A stretch of DNA of 64,000 nucleotides, from NCBI GenBank assembly GCA_032173965.1, contig CM063284.1, positions 60,758,863-60,822,862 of the forward strand. Reading direction: 5' to 3'. Below are positions 27,265 through 39,674 of this stretch, piece after piece. The number at the start of each line of letters is the position of its first letter. Position 1 is the stretch's first letter. The notes under the pieces are model-generated. The model was given only the letters and a program-made list of their open reading frames with translations. It was not told the origin of the DNA and searched no databases. This stretch comes from Sitta carolinensis. Taxonomy: Eukaryota > Chordata > Aves > Passeriformes > Sittidae. Position numbers and translations under genes: made by a program.

Positions 27265-28442
27265 GTCTGAGAAAAGCAAGCAGCTAAGGACAATATAAAA
27301 GGGAAAAATAATCCACAGAAAAACTTGTCTCACTTGTTGTCCAGTTAATGATGCCTAATCAGGAAGTTTTTTCCATTCCTACTAACTTGACTGTAGTTGA
27401 ATTAAGAACCCATCCCCATATATTGAAATACTTAATTACAGTCCCATATAATGTATTAGCCAGTTTTCAGGTATATATATCAATGCATATATTTCATTTA
27501 AATATCCAGTCCTAACAAAAGCAGGAATCTCTATTCCTATATATTTTACTGTGACATTTCAATGTTCCTTTAAACTTGGTTCTGGACAATTCTGTTGCCT
27601 CAGTTTTCTTACAAATTTGGACCGATTCTTTGAAACAGCAAATCCTCAATAAAATAATAAAAACCTGACTTTTATACTCCCATTGACCATAACAAAAGAC
27701 AAGTCAGTTAAGCAACTGAGATTGCTACTTTCTTATTGCATTTCATTAATTTTAGAACTCAATCACGATTCTTTGCAGATTTTGTTCTGCTAACACATAC
27801 ATTCAAGACACTGTTTTATAAATTTCCACCCTGCTTGGATTTCAGAGGTCTCTATTCCCACCAAAGAATTCTCACAAGATTTCTATTATCTCATTTTCCC
27901 GGGTTTTTTTGGCCTTACACTTTGACCCTGGCATTCTCAAAAGGACACTTTGTTTTTTACATTAGGCTTCTACCGTAGACTGGTTTTCTAAACAATAAAA
28001 TAGAGTAACTTGCAGTCCATACTTGTCCAGAGTCCGAGAGACAGGCTTCACAAGCCAAATATATACAGTGGGAAAGTATAATTTAAAATGTTCCAGACTA
28101 AACATTTTAAAATCAGACAAAATAAATATTTCAAAGCACTAACCTGAAAGCTATTGCTGGAGCTTGATGTTGTTACTGCTGTAGCTCCTTGTTATAAGAT
28201 CATGAATTTTTAATGCTTTCAGACATCCTACAGATAGCACAGGCAGTATACATTGGCTCACAAATTATTTCCTGTCCTTCAGCATAACCTACAATATCCA
28301 GAGCTGTACCTTTGAAATTAGGAGATTCTGTAGTTAAAAGAAAGCTTGTCTTTGCTAAGATCAGTTGTTTACTTTGCTACGTGTGCTATTTTGAACAAGA
28401 ACTTCTAGCTATTTAAAATTAGAATGCCAGGCTCAGGACAGT

Positions 28443-28464
28443 AGTAATAATAATAATTATTACT
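28443..28464. repeat. AT-rich inverted repeat (9 bp arms)
   Basis: AGTAATAAT and ATTATTACT are perfect reverse complements separated by AATA. The repeat arises within an (AAT)n-like patch, so chance formation from a simple repeat is the simplest explanation. Confidence 0.7.
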
Positions 28465-30532
28465 GTTATTATTCTGTGCCTTTTGTCACTCACAGCTCTA
28501 ACCCATCAAACACAGGGTGTAAGGAGTTAGCTGAAGTAAGAACTTACAGAAGGACAGGTTCTCCCTCTACAATAATGGATTGCTGCTTCTTCCAGGTATT
28601 GGATTTCCCAAACCTCCAGGCTTCTAATTTCTTCAGCAGGCCCTCACCAGGCTCAGAAATAATTATAAATATTGTTGAAATATGTATGGCATCTCCTGTA
28701 TTCATCAAACATTCTCTCCAGAGGTTTGACTTTTTTGGTTGTTGGTTTTGGAATCGTTTTGTATTTTGCTTTGGGGTTTTTTTGTTTGGTTTGGTTTGGT
28801 TTTTTGAGTGATGGAAGGATGCTAGCTAAAGGATTGAAGAGTAGAATATTCATCTCTACAGGCCACCTAATAATTTATCATCTCTTAACCTTCAGCATAA
28901 AGATATGACTACATCCTATGCAGAAATGTTCATTATATTAAACAAGAGAGCATTTAAAGACCTTTTAGGGCCTGTACCCCAAGAAAATCACCTGCCTAAG
29001 TATTAAAAACAGTAGTGTAGATAAGGAAATATCAAAGCTGAATTTATTGTTTTAACCAGAAAAATGAAATTTCCTTTTTAAAAAGAGAAACAACAAGGTC
29101 TTCCTGCTTAGAAGCTCAAGAAAAGCTCTGATAAAAATATCTTGCAATTGCACTACTGTAGATCCAAATCTCAGATGATTTCATATTCCAGCAGGGTTTG
29201 TGTCCTGGTCTCTGAGCCACATGGGAGTAAACTAAGATGTCACACAAGCTATTTCTAGAGCCTTCAGAAGGATCTGAAGGAGTCAAACCTCCTCTGACCA
29301 GTGGTCTCCTGGACCATCCCTAGTCCAGCACTTTGCTTCCTAAATCGTTTTATGCAGCTTGTATTAGGAGAAAACATGTTCTGAAACAACCAAATCATTA
29401 AAATGTACAATGCTCTTGTCAGTGAGAACATTGCTTGCTTCCAAAATTAAAGACTGAGAAAAGTACTTCTCAGCCAGTAATGCATGAAATCTTTGTCTTC
29501 TAGCTTTACTCAGAGATTCTGTTAGCAGAGGGTTTATGTACTCAAAGTACATTACCCTTTTAAAATTGAATTTGATAACCCCACTCAGGTAAGATTCCAA
29601 GGGTTGAAACAAATTTGCAACTGGAATCTACTACCATGGTTGACATATATCTAAGAAGGAAAAAAGGAGCAAGTATTGGCTCTGAGTTCAGACTCAAAGG
29701 CAAAAGAGCAGGGGGCAAACATGAGGACACTGCATGCCGAAGCTATTAATATTTAATAAATTTCAATTAAGTGTTGAACACCAAACATCCAGCACAATTT
29801 TCGGTGGTACGCCCAAGAAGCTATGACACAGAGGGAGAAAAGAACTGTTTTTATGAGATGTTAGTTATTTAACAGTATTTAATTAGATATTAATAGGGAT
29901 CAGGTCATAAAGCAAAAAGAGTAACTTGAATTATGGAATTATCTATAAGGCAATAGAAAATAATGGAATTTTATTATAACATACAAAACTATCCTGCAAC
30001 ATCACCACTTGTACAGGACGCTTTTTAACTCATTGCTAGGTGCAAGCGAATGCTGCACAATTTGTGCAGATCAGTGTATGTATGTACTGTATTATTTGCA
30101 TAGGACAAAATCTATCATTGATGTGAACATATATAACATAGTTGTTGAGAGCCACTAGAGAAAACATTTGCACTACCCTCATATTTCCCGTTTTCTGAAT
30201 CAAGACTGGCATTAACAGATGACATAAATTTCCAGGCTGTGTAACAAAGCAATTAGTTGATATGTGACCATGCAGAGTAAGGAAGACTTTAAGAATGATA
30301 AATGTAGTCTTTTTCAGCTGTCAGAAGCAAGCAACAACCTGACTCATGACTCCTCTTAGAGAAACTAGTTGCTAGTCTTCTTCTAGAACAAGTCCCTGTG
30401 TGGACTCTCTTTCTGAAATAAGAATATTGTCATAAAGGGTTACTACAATCTGCACTCTCACCGCTGGGAAAAGAAAATCTTAATACTACTTCATAGCATT
30501 TATTTCACAGCAGCTATTTTGTACATTCCCAC

Positions 30533-31540
30533 TGTAGTGGTTTGACACTGGATGGATGCCAGGTGCCCATGAAATCTGTTCCGTCACTCCTCTCCTCAAC
30601 TGGAGAGACAGGAGAGAGAGAATATAATGTGAAAGAGTTAAGAAAAGAATGGGGAGACACCAGCTACCATCATGGGCAAAAACCAACTCATTTTGGGGAA
30701 ATTAATTTAGTTTATTACCAATCAAGATCAGAGTACAATAATGAGAAGTAAAACAAATCATAACAATCTTTCACCATCCCTCTCTCCATTTTGGGCTTAA
30801 CTTAATTCCGGATTCTCTATGTCCTGCCTCCAAGTGCTGCAGGGACATGGGGAATAGGGGTTAGGGTCAGTTCATCCCGGGCGTTTCTGCCTCTATTTCC
30901 TCCTCAAAGACAGAAGTCCTTCCTCTGGCTTAGTGTGTGGGGACCCTTCCACGGGAGAGTCCTCTATGAACTTCTCTAATATAAGTCCTTCCCACAGACT
31001 GCAGTTCATGAACTCCTCTGTTTCCACAGGGCACAGTAAATCAGGAACTGGCTGCTCCAGCATGGACCCCCCCAGGGTCACAAATCCTACCAGGAAAGCT
31101 GCTCTAGCATGGGATCCTCTCTCCGTGAGCTGCAGGTGGATCTCTGCTACCCCATGGACCTCAGGGGACTGCGGGGGTACAGCTGTCTCACCATGGTCTG
31201 CAGCAGGGGCTCAGCTGCAGTTCTGGTGCCAGGAGAACTTCCTCCCCCTCCTTCTGCACTGACCTGGGGGTCTGCTGAGTTGGTCCTCTCACATGTTCTC
31301 ACTCCTCTCTTCTCTGGTTGAAATTACTTCTGCACAGTAAATCTTTCCCCTTCTAAGGTACGTTATTACAGAGTTGTTGCTCCCATCACTTGGGCTTGGC
31401 CAGCAGTGGATCTTTGGATCTGTCTTGGAGAGAACTGTCATGGGCTCTGTCAGACAAGAGGAAAGCTTCTGGTAGATTCTCACAGAAGTTGTCTCTGAAG
31501 CCCTCCAGCTACCCAAAACTTTTCACTCAAACCCAATACA
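30533..31540 (-). mobile_element. 1.0 kb solo LTR of an ERVL-type endogenous retrovirus, minus strand
   Basis: The plus strand starts TGTAGTGGTTTGACACTGG and continues GGATGCCAGGTGCCC. It ends ACCCAATACA, so the sense strand runs from TGTATTGGG at 31540 to CCACTACA at 30533. I recognise this from memory as a widespread avian LTR type. The sense strand has AATAAA near its 3' end (30711-30716), which fixes the orientation. The middle (about 30935-31200) is built of degenerate repeats around CCACGGG and TGCAGTTC/TGCAGGTGGAT blocks. The flanks CCCAC (30528-30532) and CCCAT (31541-31545) fit an aged 5 bp target duplication. No gag, pol or env sequence adjoins it, so it is a solo LTR left by recombination. 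Confidence 0.9.
30711..30716 (-). terminator. Polyadenylation signal of the 30.5 kb LTR
   Basis: TTTATT on the plus strand is AATAAA on the minus strand, inside GGTAATAAACTAAATT, about 180 bp from the 3' end of the LTR. It supports the minus orientation. Whether it is used is unknown. Confidence 0.7.
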
Positions 31541-34500
31541 CCCATGTATGGACAAGATCTCACATCAGTGATCACAGGTTTATGAGACACAGCACAATGT
31601 CAAATTTAAGAATTTTTGAGAATATTTAAGAATAAGGTCTATGAGTGCATCCAAATAAAAAATCATGTGTCATTAAACTTCATTTTTGTGAACTAATAAC
31701 AAGCTTATGATAAAAATCAATCTATTATTGATCATTCTCATTATCATTAAAGGATATTTCAGTGGATACTCACGCTTACTTCTTTTAACATAGTAATGTA
31801 TCTTCATAGTAAATGTATATGTAATTTTTCTTCCCCCACTGGGAAGTTTCTAACAAGACCAAATACTCTTGGTATGAGCAGCACTTACTACGTCTTTCTC
31901 AAATGAAAAAGGTATCATTTAAATTACATATTTTAAATAACTGACAAGAAGAAATTTGCTACATTGACTTGTCCATGGTTTTATGAGAAAATTATAAACT
32001 TGGCATTCCACTGTGCTGCTGAAAGCAAATTTGCCATACACACACCAAATCAGCTACTGATGGACTTGAAACAGGTTCAGCATTGCACTGGAAAGTCTTA
32101 GACTTTAGTCACAAAATTCTGAAAAGTAAAGGTATACAGCAATTTCTGCTAAGGGAAATGCCACCTACTTTACCACTTAACACCATACACATGGTCTGGT
32201 GAAGTATTTGATCTAAATTGTTCTATGTATCAAGGACAATAGAAAATATACACATGCCATAAAACCAGTCAACACCAAGTCACTTCCAGCCACACTAAAT
32301 CCAGAGCCTGAACTCCTTGAGGAGTCACTGCAGGAACACTGGTGCTGATTAGATATGACACATGAATAAAATAGACACACATGAGAGCACGGCACAGTGC
32401 TCCCATACTCATGCTGGTCAGCCTGTACAGCTGCTGTGCTTTACTGAAAAATATGGGAGTGCAGATCTGCACTAAATGAAAGATCTTAACCTTGTGCTCA
32501 GTGAAATGTGATGTAACCACTACAAGGCAAATTAAACTGCCTACACAGTAAAGGACTTAGGTGGAGGGGGCTTACCTCAGGAGAAAACAATATTTACTTT
32601 TAAAACAACCCATTTCAACCACCAAGGCAGAGAGTGGAAACAGGATGTACATTTGAAAGGTAATACATTTCCGCTTCTCACGTGAATAAAATCACAGAGG
32701 ATCAGCTATACCTGGGGTATTAACTTCTGATAGTTCCCTCTTTCACCTTTCTAAAATATTTACAGTGTCAGAGTGTTAATCTATATTTTGCACATTCACT
32801 CTCCAAAAGAACTGGATTTTCAGCCTGAGACTTTTTCTTCTTTTTCCCTATGAAAACTTCAGGTTAAGAATAAGTTTAACAATTACTTTTTTCAAAGACA
32901 AATTATTTATAACATTTAAAAAATAAAGGGTAATGCTCCTATACCTTTAGGTTCTGTGAGATAAAGAGCCATACCTGAAGGATTAATATGACCATATAAT
33001 TCCACTTGCAGTAGTAAAATTCCATTTGCTTTAAGAAGGGACTCTGTGTCAGTTTTCCACATTCTTCTAATGAATATTTCATATGGATTTTAATGCAATG
33101 CAAGAGCGGAGCTTAATGTAGGTAGGTGTAATGGATATAGGATAGTGCATTACTGATGAAAAGCCAAGTAGATGTGGCCAAAGGGAAGAAACAATGCCCC
33201 TGTGGAACTTAAACAGGTCCAGGAAAATTAACAGTTCAGCAAGCTTTACTAAGCACTATGAAATTCTCTCCTGAGCTGTTACTGTTGAAATATGTTTTCA
33301 TGTTCTCCATCAACCATTTCATTTTGTTGACTGAATGAGATGCTTTTCAGTCTAGAATAATACAGAATAGAAAACCTAACACTATTTGTCTATAGTTTCA
33401 CCGCATTCATGAAGGATTCTGGATCGTCCCATCAAAAAAGAATGTGAAGACTACTCAATTGTATACAGCATAAAATTATTACAGATTTTCAATTAAGGGG
33501 CTAAAGATATTTCATAACTTTTTCATAACTAATCAAATTAATTACAATTCAGGGACATTTTCTTTGGTTTGCAAAGCATTCTCTGCATCTGCCCTGAAAA
33601 TCCTTTATTAAGTTGATGTTAAGTACCCACAAGTACCCACCACTGAATGGAAGACGCACAAATGTAGCTGATGTTTCATGCTCTCTATTTAACATCAAGC
33701 ATCTGAAGAAAAGATGTTGGTTGTCCTTTGTCACCATAGCTGCCTACGTGTGCATTTACTGATCAGAGTAGTGAGGCTGAAAAGACAGATTAGAAAACAA
33801 CATTGCATGCAACACACTAGGTATTCCAAGACTAAGATGTCAGTTTGATGTGGAGGACATTTCATTTTTATGTCATCTTTGAAGTATGGCTGGCCACTTT
33901 CCCTCTAATTGCTAAGAATAAACTAAGTTGTAATTTCAGTGAAAGCCCTCAGGCTTTTGTCATCTACAAATATATTTGAAGTTTTCGAGAATCCAGCTGA
34001 TATTTTGTCCTCCTATTTTGATTAAATTTAATCTGATTAAAAAAAGATAAAGTAAAAGATGTTTCACCTTATACTTTGAACACTGCTCAGAAATCTTACT
34101 CATCGTATACATAAGATTGCACTAAGAAACACAAGGTCAACTCAAAGTCTAAACTATACCTCATAGAGATGGAATAGACTGTTTCCCTAATCCATTTCCT
34201 TCAGCTCACAGTCTAGAAGACTGTAAGGGATGAACAGTAGGGTTCCTTCCAAAAAGCACATGAAATTGACCTCAGCTGCTTTCCTATGAATAATAGGAGC
34301 TCCTGCAGTGAGGTGATAGCAAACATAGCAATATAGCACTTTGTAGCTCCCACTCTTGAGCGAGGCAGGGAAGGAAGAAAATAATTCAGCCCCCAAGACA
34401 TTTGCGGAGCTAATATTTTTTTTCTCTTCTTTTTCAAAGCCCTAATATAGTTATAGTAATGAACTATTTATTCTGGTGCAGCTAGCAGTCCCTTAAACAT

Positions 34501-37500
34501 AAAACTCGAGTCATCAGCAGTATTTAGAACATTAGGGAAAAAAAATGAGGAAATGAAACAAATAGTTGCCTTCAATAAATTGTCAACCTAAATGATTCAT
34601 TACGCACAGCTTCTATGAAGACTGTTGCTGTTATGACATTAACTACATTCCTAAATACACAGTTAAGAGCTGATGGATTTAGTCAGAGTATTGTCCTCCA
34701 TCATTTCCATGTCCCTTTTTCATTACTCTTCACTTTTTAACTATGACAGGAATTATTTAAAGGCAGACTCCTATTATAATCTAATTATCATACTCTGCTG
34801 TGGGGATTTCATGGAGGATTCCAATAAAGTTGGTTGGACCAGGATGAGATAAGTGTGATTTTTTTCCTTCAAGCACTGTCATCCAAGCACATTTTCTTGC
34901 TCAGCACCTGTATAGACAGCCTGTGAGATAGAAAATAAAGAAAGAACATATTACTCCGGGTGAGATTGTCTCTGGTGTCCTTTTTTCTCAGACTGTTAAA
35001 AATGAAGACCAGATTTTTCAGTTTTAACCAATACTCAAACAGAAAATGAGAAGGCTATAGCAGGGGCATAGAATATATCAAAATATTTATTCCCCCTCAT
35101 TTCTCATTCCACCGTATATTCAAAAGCAACTCTGTCTTGATTAGGCTAAATATTAACCTGAACTTAAAACTGAGATTCACAGATGCACCAGTATGAGAAC
35201 CACTGCACTCCAGTTATAACTGAGCTCGGCTAAACTGATACCACAGGAAAATTTTCCTAATAATTCATCAGTTTTATCCAGTACTGCAGCTGTGTCTAGA
35301 ATCTCCCAGCTTTAATATTTCATTGTGTTAAATTCAGAAATATCTGGGGTACCTCCTTGAAAAAAAAATTCCTGCACAAAAAAGTACCTTACTATATTGA
35401 AGGAACCAAAGGCACCAGAACACCAAGATCACAGAAGCTCTGGATCTCTTTGAAAATGCTTTGGAATATTTTGGGGATTTCATAATTTTTCTTATCTAGT
35501 CCTGGCATGCTCAACTTTGTTCTCAATGCCCTTGCAGTCTTCAAAATCTATCATTGATATTTAGGGGATGAAAAGTATGTTTCCAGCTGCTAGTGGTGTG
35601 ACAAATTTTTATCAAAAATAATTGAACCTTCTCAGGTACAAAGAAACTCCAATTTCTCAGAAACCTTATTGATCTTATGTTCAGGTGACAGCCACAAATA
35701 TCACCACTAATTTTCTGGCTACTCAATAGTCAACACAATAGTCAGCTTCTCATAGTCAGCATTTAACTGTTGGCACTGGTGTTCCCCCAAACTACAACCA
35801 CATGTTTTATGCATAGGGGAAAAAAAGTCAAACAATTGTGCTACATGAGAAATCATGAACTGTGAAATATTTTCAAAATCACTTTTTATTCACTTGCCCA
35901 TTGTTCCCCAATGGTCCAAAACATCTTTAAGCACCTACTTCTATCATCAGGCTAACCTATCATGGGTTTCAAGAGCTATTCTGGTCACATATCTCTTTGC
36001 AGAGCATAATAAAGGCATAGTGAAATGCAGTAAAGGACACAAATACAGCTAAAAATGTTACTTGCATATTTAAAATAAATTATAAGGATGTTATGTTCCA
36101 ATTTGAATCTACATCATTTTCTGTTGAGGAAAAAAATTAGGAAAATTGTCTCCTATTTTTTTTATTTTAAGTGCTTCATAGAATAAAAATAAATCAACCA
36201 AAAAAATCCCACCAAAAAACAGTCTCTTTATTAGAAAGCTTAATGTTAACTATTTTCATTTAGATATTATTATAGACTCTCTAAAGAAATATTGAATCAT
36301 CTAGGCAACCAAGAAAATAATTTCTATATTAAAGTTTTTTTCTACAAAATGTGCAACCAAAAAGTTTCTGAGAACTATTACAAAATGACAGCAATATGTT
36401 TATGATAATATATTCAGAAAAAAAACAAAACAAAAACCCCAACCAAACAATGGGAGAAGATATATTTGAATAGGCTATTATGCCTTGGCTTTAGCATTCA
36501 AGCTTAAGGATAAACAAGAACAAAATTTCCATATATAGATATATACTGTAAGCTAAAAAAGCTGTGGTACGTAACATCCTTGAGATAGTTAATAAGAGCA
36601 GCATGAGAAATCTGCACCACAGGGTAAAAAATAATGATTGACAAATACTGAGCACCAAAAGGACTGCATATAAAAAGGGGGAAAATCAGAACTTGTTGAC
36701 AAGTGAAGAGCAGTGAGAGGAGATGAGCTGAACATATTTTTTTTTTAATGAGGTGTTAAGTAGATCAGCTCTAGAGGTTGGATAATGACCGTGCTGATGA
36801 GCTGGCCAGGGGTGTGAAAAAAGCCAAATAACATGACATTTGGGAAACTCACGAGAGCACTGAAGCGTGAGATAGCTTTTGAGAAAAAAAGGTGAAGTAC
36901 TTCTGCCACTCAGACAACTTCTAGTGATGCTAAGGTTGCAAGGACTTGGCATCTCATTAATGCAACACATTTTTTAAAAAGCAAGTGCAAATTTAAAGAG
37001 AAAAAAATCTAGTTTGTAGAAAGTCCCTCATTCCCAGAGAATACTTATGTAAGTTAATCTTTTCCTTTCTATACATTACCATTCCCCTCAATGACCATAA
37101 CTGTAGTGTCCCTCTGGGAAACTGGGATACTACCAAGGTGGGTCTATGACCAAGACAGTAGCACATTAGAGCACCATGTCAATGGCGCAGGGGAAGAAGA
37201 GCAAAAAGAAAAAAGAACAAAATTGAAAAAAAAGAACAAAAAAAAAAAAAAAAAAAAAAAAAAAGAATGATAAAAAAAAGATCAGTAGGAACATTTTCAT
37301 GAGAAAAAGAGCAAGCAGCAAAATTGTCAGGGTGTACCAAAAAAGAAAAAAATATAAAAAGTCTAAAATAGATAGCAGTTGTTTGAAGGAACATGACAGT
37401 GATAAAGGCAGAGGAAGTTTGTGGTGGGTGTTCAAGGATGGCAAGGAACAGGATATGTTTATGTGCAGAGATGCTAAATATAAACTCCAAGGTGCAGCAG

Positions 37501-39005
37501 AGATGAAAGACACCTCATCAGCAGTATCTGTACACAGTCAGGATGCAGTATAAAAGAGGGGGAAAAGACATGGGTCCCCTATTCACATGGAAGACAGCAA
37601 AAAAGAGATTTTATACCACTTCCCCATGGTTTTGCAGGGCAAATATGTAAAAATACATAAAAGCTACCCTTACAAATTGAAGTTTTATTTGTACCAGAAT
37701 CACAGAAAACATAAACTGAAGAACCGGTGTCCCACAATGAAAAAGTATTACAAAATATAGCTTGTGTTTTATGGAATTAATGTGCTGTTAAATTCAGTGC
37801 AGCAGTAGCTGACACTAGGTGCTTATAAGAAGAGATGAATAGAAATAATAGGGTTTCAGATTTGTCTTTTTTTTCCTGAGGTGGAAATCAAGATGGCTTC
37901 AAATTCTGGGAATGTCACCAAACATCACCACAAAATTTGAAGGGCCGTATAAATACATAGGGTAAAAAATTTCATTTCAGTAGAGTTTGAGACACTGCTG
38001 GCATGACAACCCACATCACATCAAACTTAAGATTGAATAAGAAGTTTCAATTTGAAATTTCAAAGTTTCGTGGCCTGTGAGTTATGTCAAATAAAGAATA
38101 TCACTTAAGGAAAAGATGTACACACAAGCTGTTACACAATAGCTAGGCACAGAAATCTATGCTGTGATGTAAAATTACTGAAGAGGGTTGTGACCATATG
38201 ATTTAATCCTTTGCTTTCTATCACAGATGACCAATTGGTAGTCAGAACTCTGCATTCCATTCATTACCTGGTGCAGTGCAGTTTTAATTCATCAAGCTCC
38301 TGGACTTTTAATTCAGCAGGTCATCCATTTCGGACCACAGTTTTTTTCAAATCAGCTTCCTGAGTGCTATTTTCCAGGTAAGAATGCAATGGTCCTTGTT
38401 TCAAGTGATTGTGACAGTGAAATCCATACAGAAAGCTCAAACACAGACAGTCTACCCTTAACTGCTTGTTTATCTTGAGCATCACAGCCCCTTTTAATCA
38501 ATTGGCATTGATTTAAAATGTAAGGTAATCTCAAAGGAGAGAAGTAGGGTAGATGAGCAGGTATAGATCGGGTTGGGAATGACAGCACAGTTCCGATCTA
38601 GCTTTACAGATCTCCTGTGTAGAAAGAAAGCACAGGGAGCTGGGGAATTAGCAGGATGAGCAGACCAATTTTTGCTGTTTTTTCTGCTACTACCCTTCTT
38701 GGCAATTACAAACTAATAAAGCCTACAAAAGGAGACTTTCCTGCTCAGTGTCCTGACACAGATTTTTCCCTTTTATCTGGAGTTCCAGACCAACAATGGT
38801 CACTCTGACTCAGGTGGCATGTAAAAGAATCAACAAATTCAAAAGACAGGAAGAGCAGAGGAAGAAGAGGAAGATGCTAAGGAAAAGAAAGAAAAAGAAA
38901 GAACAACACACAAACTGAACAACAAAGAAACAACAGAAGTTTTCAATTTCCATTTCAAATAAAAATACTGAATGTTTTCCCAGGGAGCATGTTTTAATGG
39001 CCCAA
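31541..39005. other. Unique AT-rich non-coding stretch
   Basis: No gene, RNA gene or transposon was recognised over about 7.5 kb. Low-complexity items are the A27 run at 37238 and A-rich CAAAA-type patches near 36.2 and 36.4 kb. A small exact tandem pair, AAGTACCCAC twice, lies at about 33620-33640. Open frames of 103-115 codons on the minus strand at 37.17-37.51 kb come from the poly-A tract read as phenylalanine and are spurious. Confidence 0.6.
37238..37264. repeat. Poly-A homopolymer (27 nt) in an A-rich tract
   Basis: This is the longest single-base run outside the 58 kb microsatellite. It sits in a roughly 80 nt A-rich tract (about 37200-37280) with scattered G and C. Confidence 0.95.
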
Positions 39006-39674
39006 TGTTAGGGGTTGGGTTCACTTGTAGAATTTTTTCTTTTTTTTCTCTTTCCCATAAGTTGCCAGGTAACTAATGTCTGAGTACTTATGAGTAGTTA
39101 ATAAAGACAAAAGAAGTGGCTGAGGTAGGGGGGAGGGGGTATGTAGAACTTCACTTTTGCTGGGAGGATTTTGCCGGCCATGGTCTTTTTTCGTGTGTGT
39201 CCCGGGAATCGGGAACCGGGCCCTCGTCTGCCTCACCGGAGCCGAGCCACGGCAGGTCCTGCTCTCTCCCCTTCGTTGTTTCTTTGCTCCTGCTCCGAGT
39301 GTTCTCCACGCCTCAGCCCGCACCCCCTGTCCTGCTGGGACTCGTGCTGCAGCTCCAGCCACCGCCGGGGAGCTCCTGATCCATCTCCAGCATCCCGGGA
39401 CTCTGCACCACAGCTGCCTGTGTCGGGAACTGCACCAATGGGGAAAGGGTGCCAGCGGCAGAGAAAACTGTGACTGTTTCCCTGGTTCTATCTGTTGTTC
39501 ATATCATAGTTATTGTTGTTCTGTTTTGCCTTGCTAAACACAAGTAAAGAACTGTTATCCATATCCTCACATCTTTTCCTGAGAACCTCCTTAATTCTAA
39601 AATTAGAGAAGTTTTTGGGGATTTGAGAGGGTCCTGTTTGTCCTTAGTCGATACCGGTCTTCCAAACTGAGACA
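39006..39674 (+). mobile_element. 669 bp CpG-rich solo LTR, plus strand
   Basis: It begins TGTTAGGGGTTGGGTTCACT and ends CCAAACTGAGACA, i.e. TG...CA. The block CTTTTCCTGAGAACCTCC followed by TTAATTCTAAAATT near the 3' end, and CCCATAAGTTGCCAGGTAAC near the 5' end, are ones I recall from avian ERVL-like LTRs; the exact family is not certain. The core from about 39173 to 39460 has roughly 19 CpG dinucleotides by eye, against an AT-rich, CpG-poor background. The flanks CCCAA (39001-39005) and CCCAC (39675-39679) match at four of five bases, consistent with an aged 5 bp duplication. No proviral interior is present. Open frames of 87-126 codons in it are by-products of high GC. Confidence 0.8.

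Larger units (their letters stand above)
25332..30532. other. Non-coding stretch with homopolymer and AT hairpin
   Basis: No gene was recognised. The stretch holds a 24-nt A run at 27241, an AT-rich inverted repeat at 28443 and a short TTTGG-type repeat at about 28782-28802. Open frames of 110-114 codons (25360-25704 plus, 26087-26425 plus, 26992-27333 minus) have no recognisable features; the last is inflated by the poly-A run read as phenylalanine codons. Confidence 0.6.

Noticed and set aside
37166..37513. 103-115 codon minus-strand frames with hydrophobic stretches resembling membrane segments
   Set aside because: The phenylalanine runs are the A27 tract read on the opposite strand.
39157..39537. 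Overlapping 87-126 codon frames in a CpG-rich block that could suggest a CpG-island first exon
   Set aside because: The block lies entirely inside an LTR with TG...CA ends and a near-perfect 5 bp duplication, which explains its composition.
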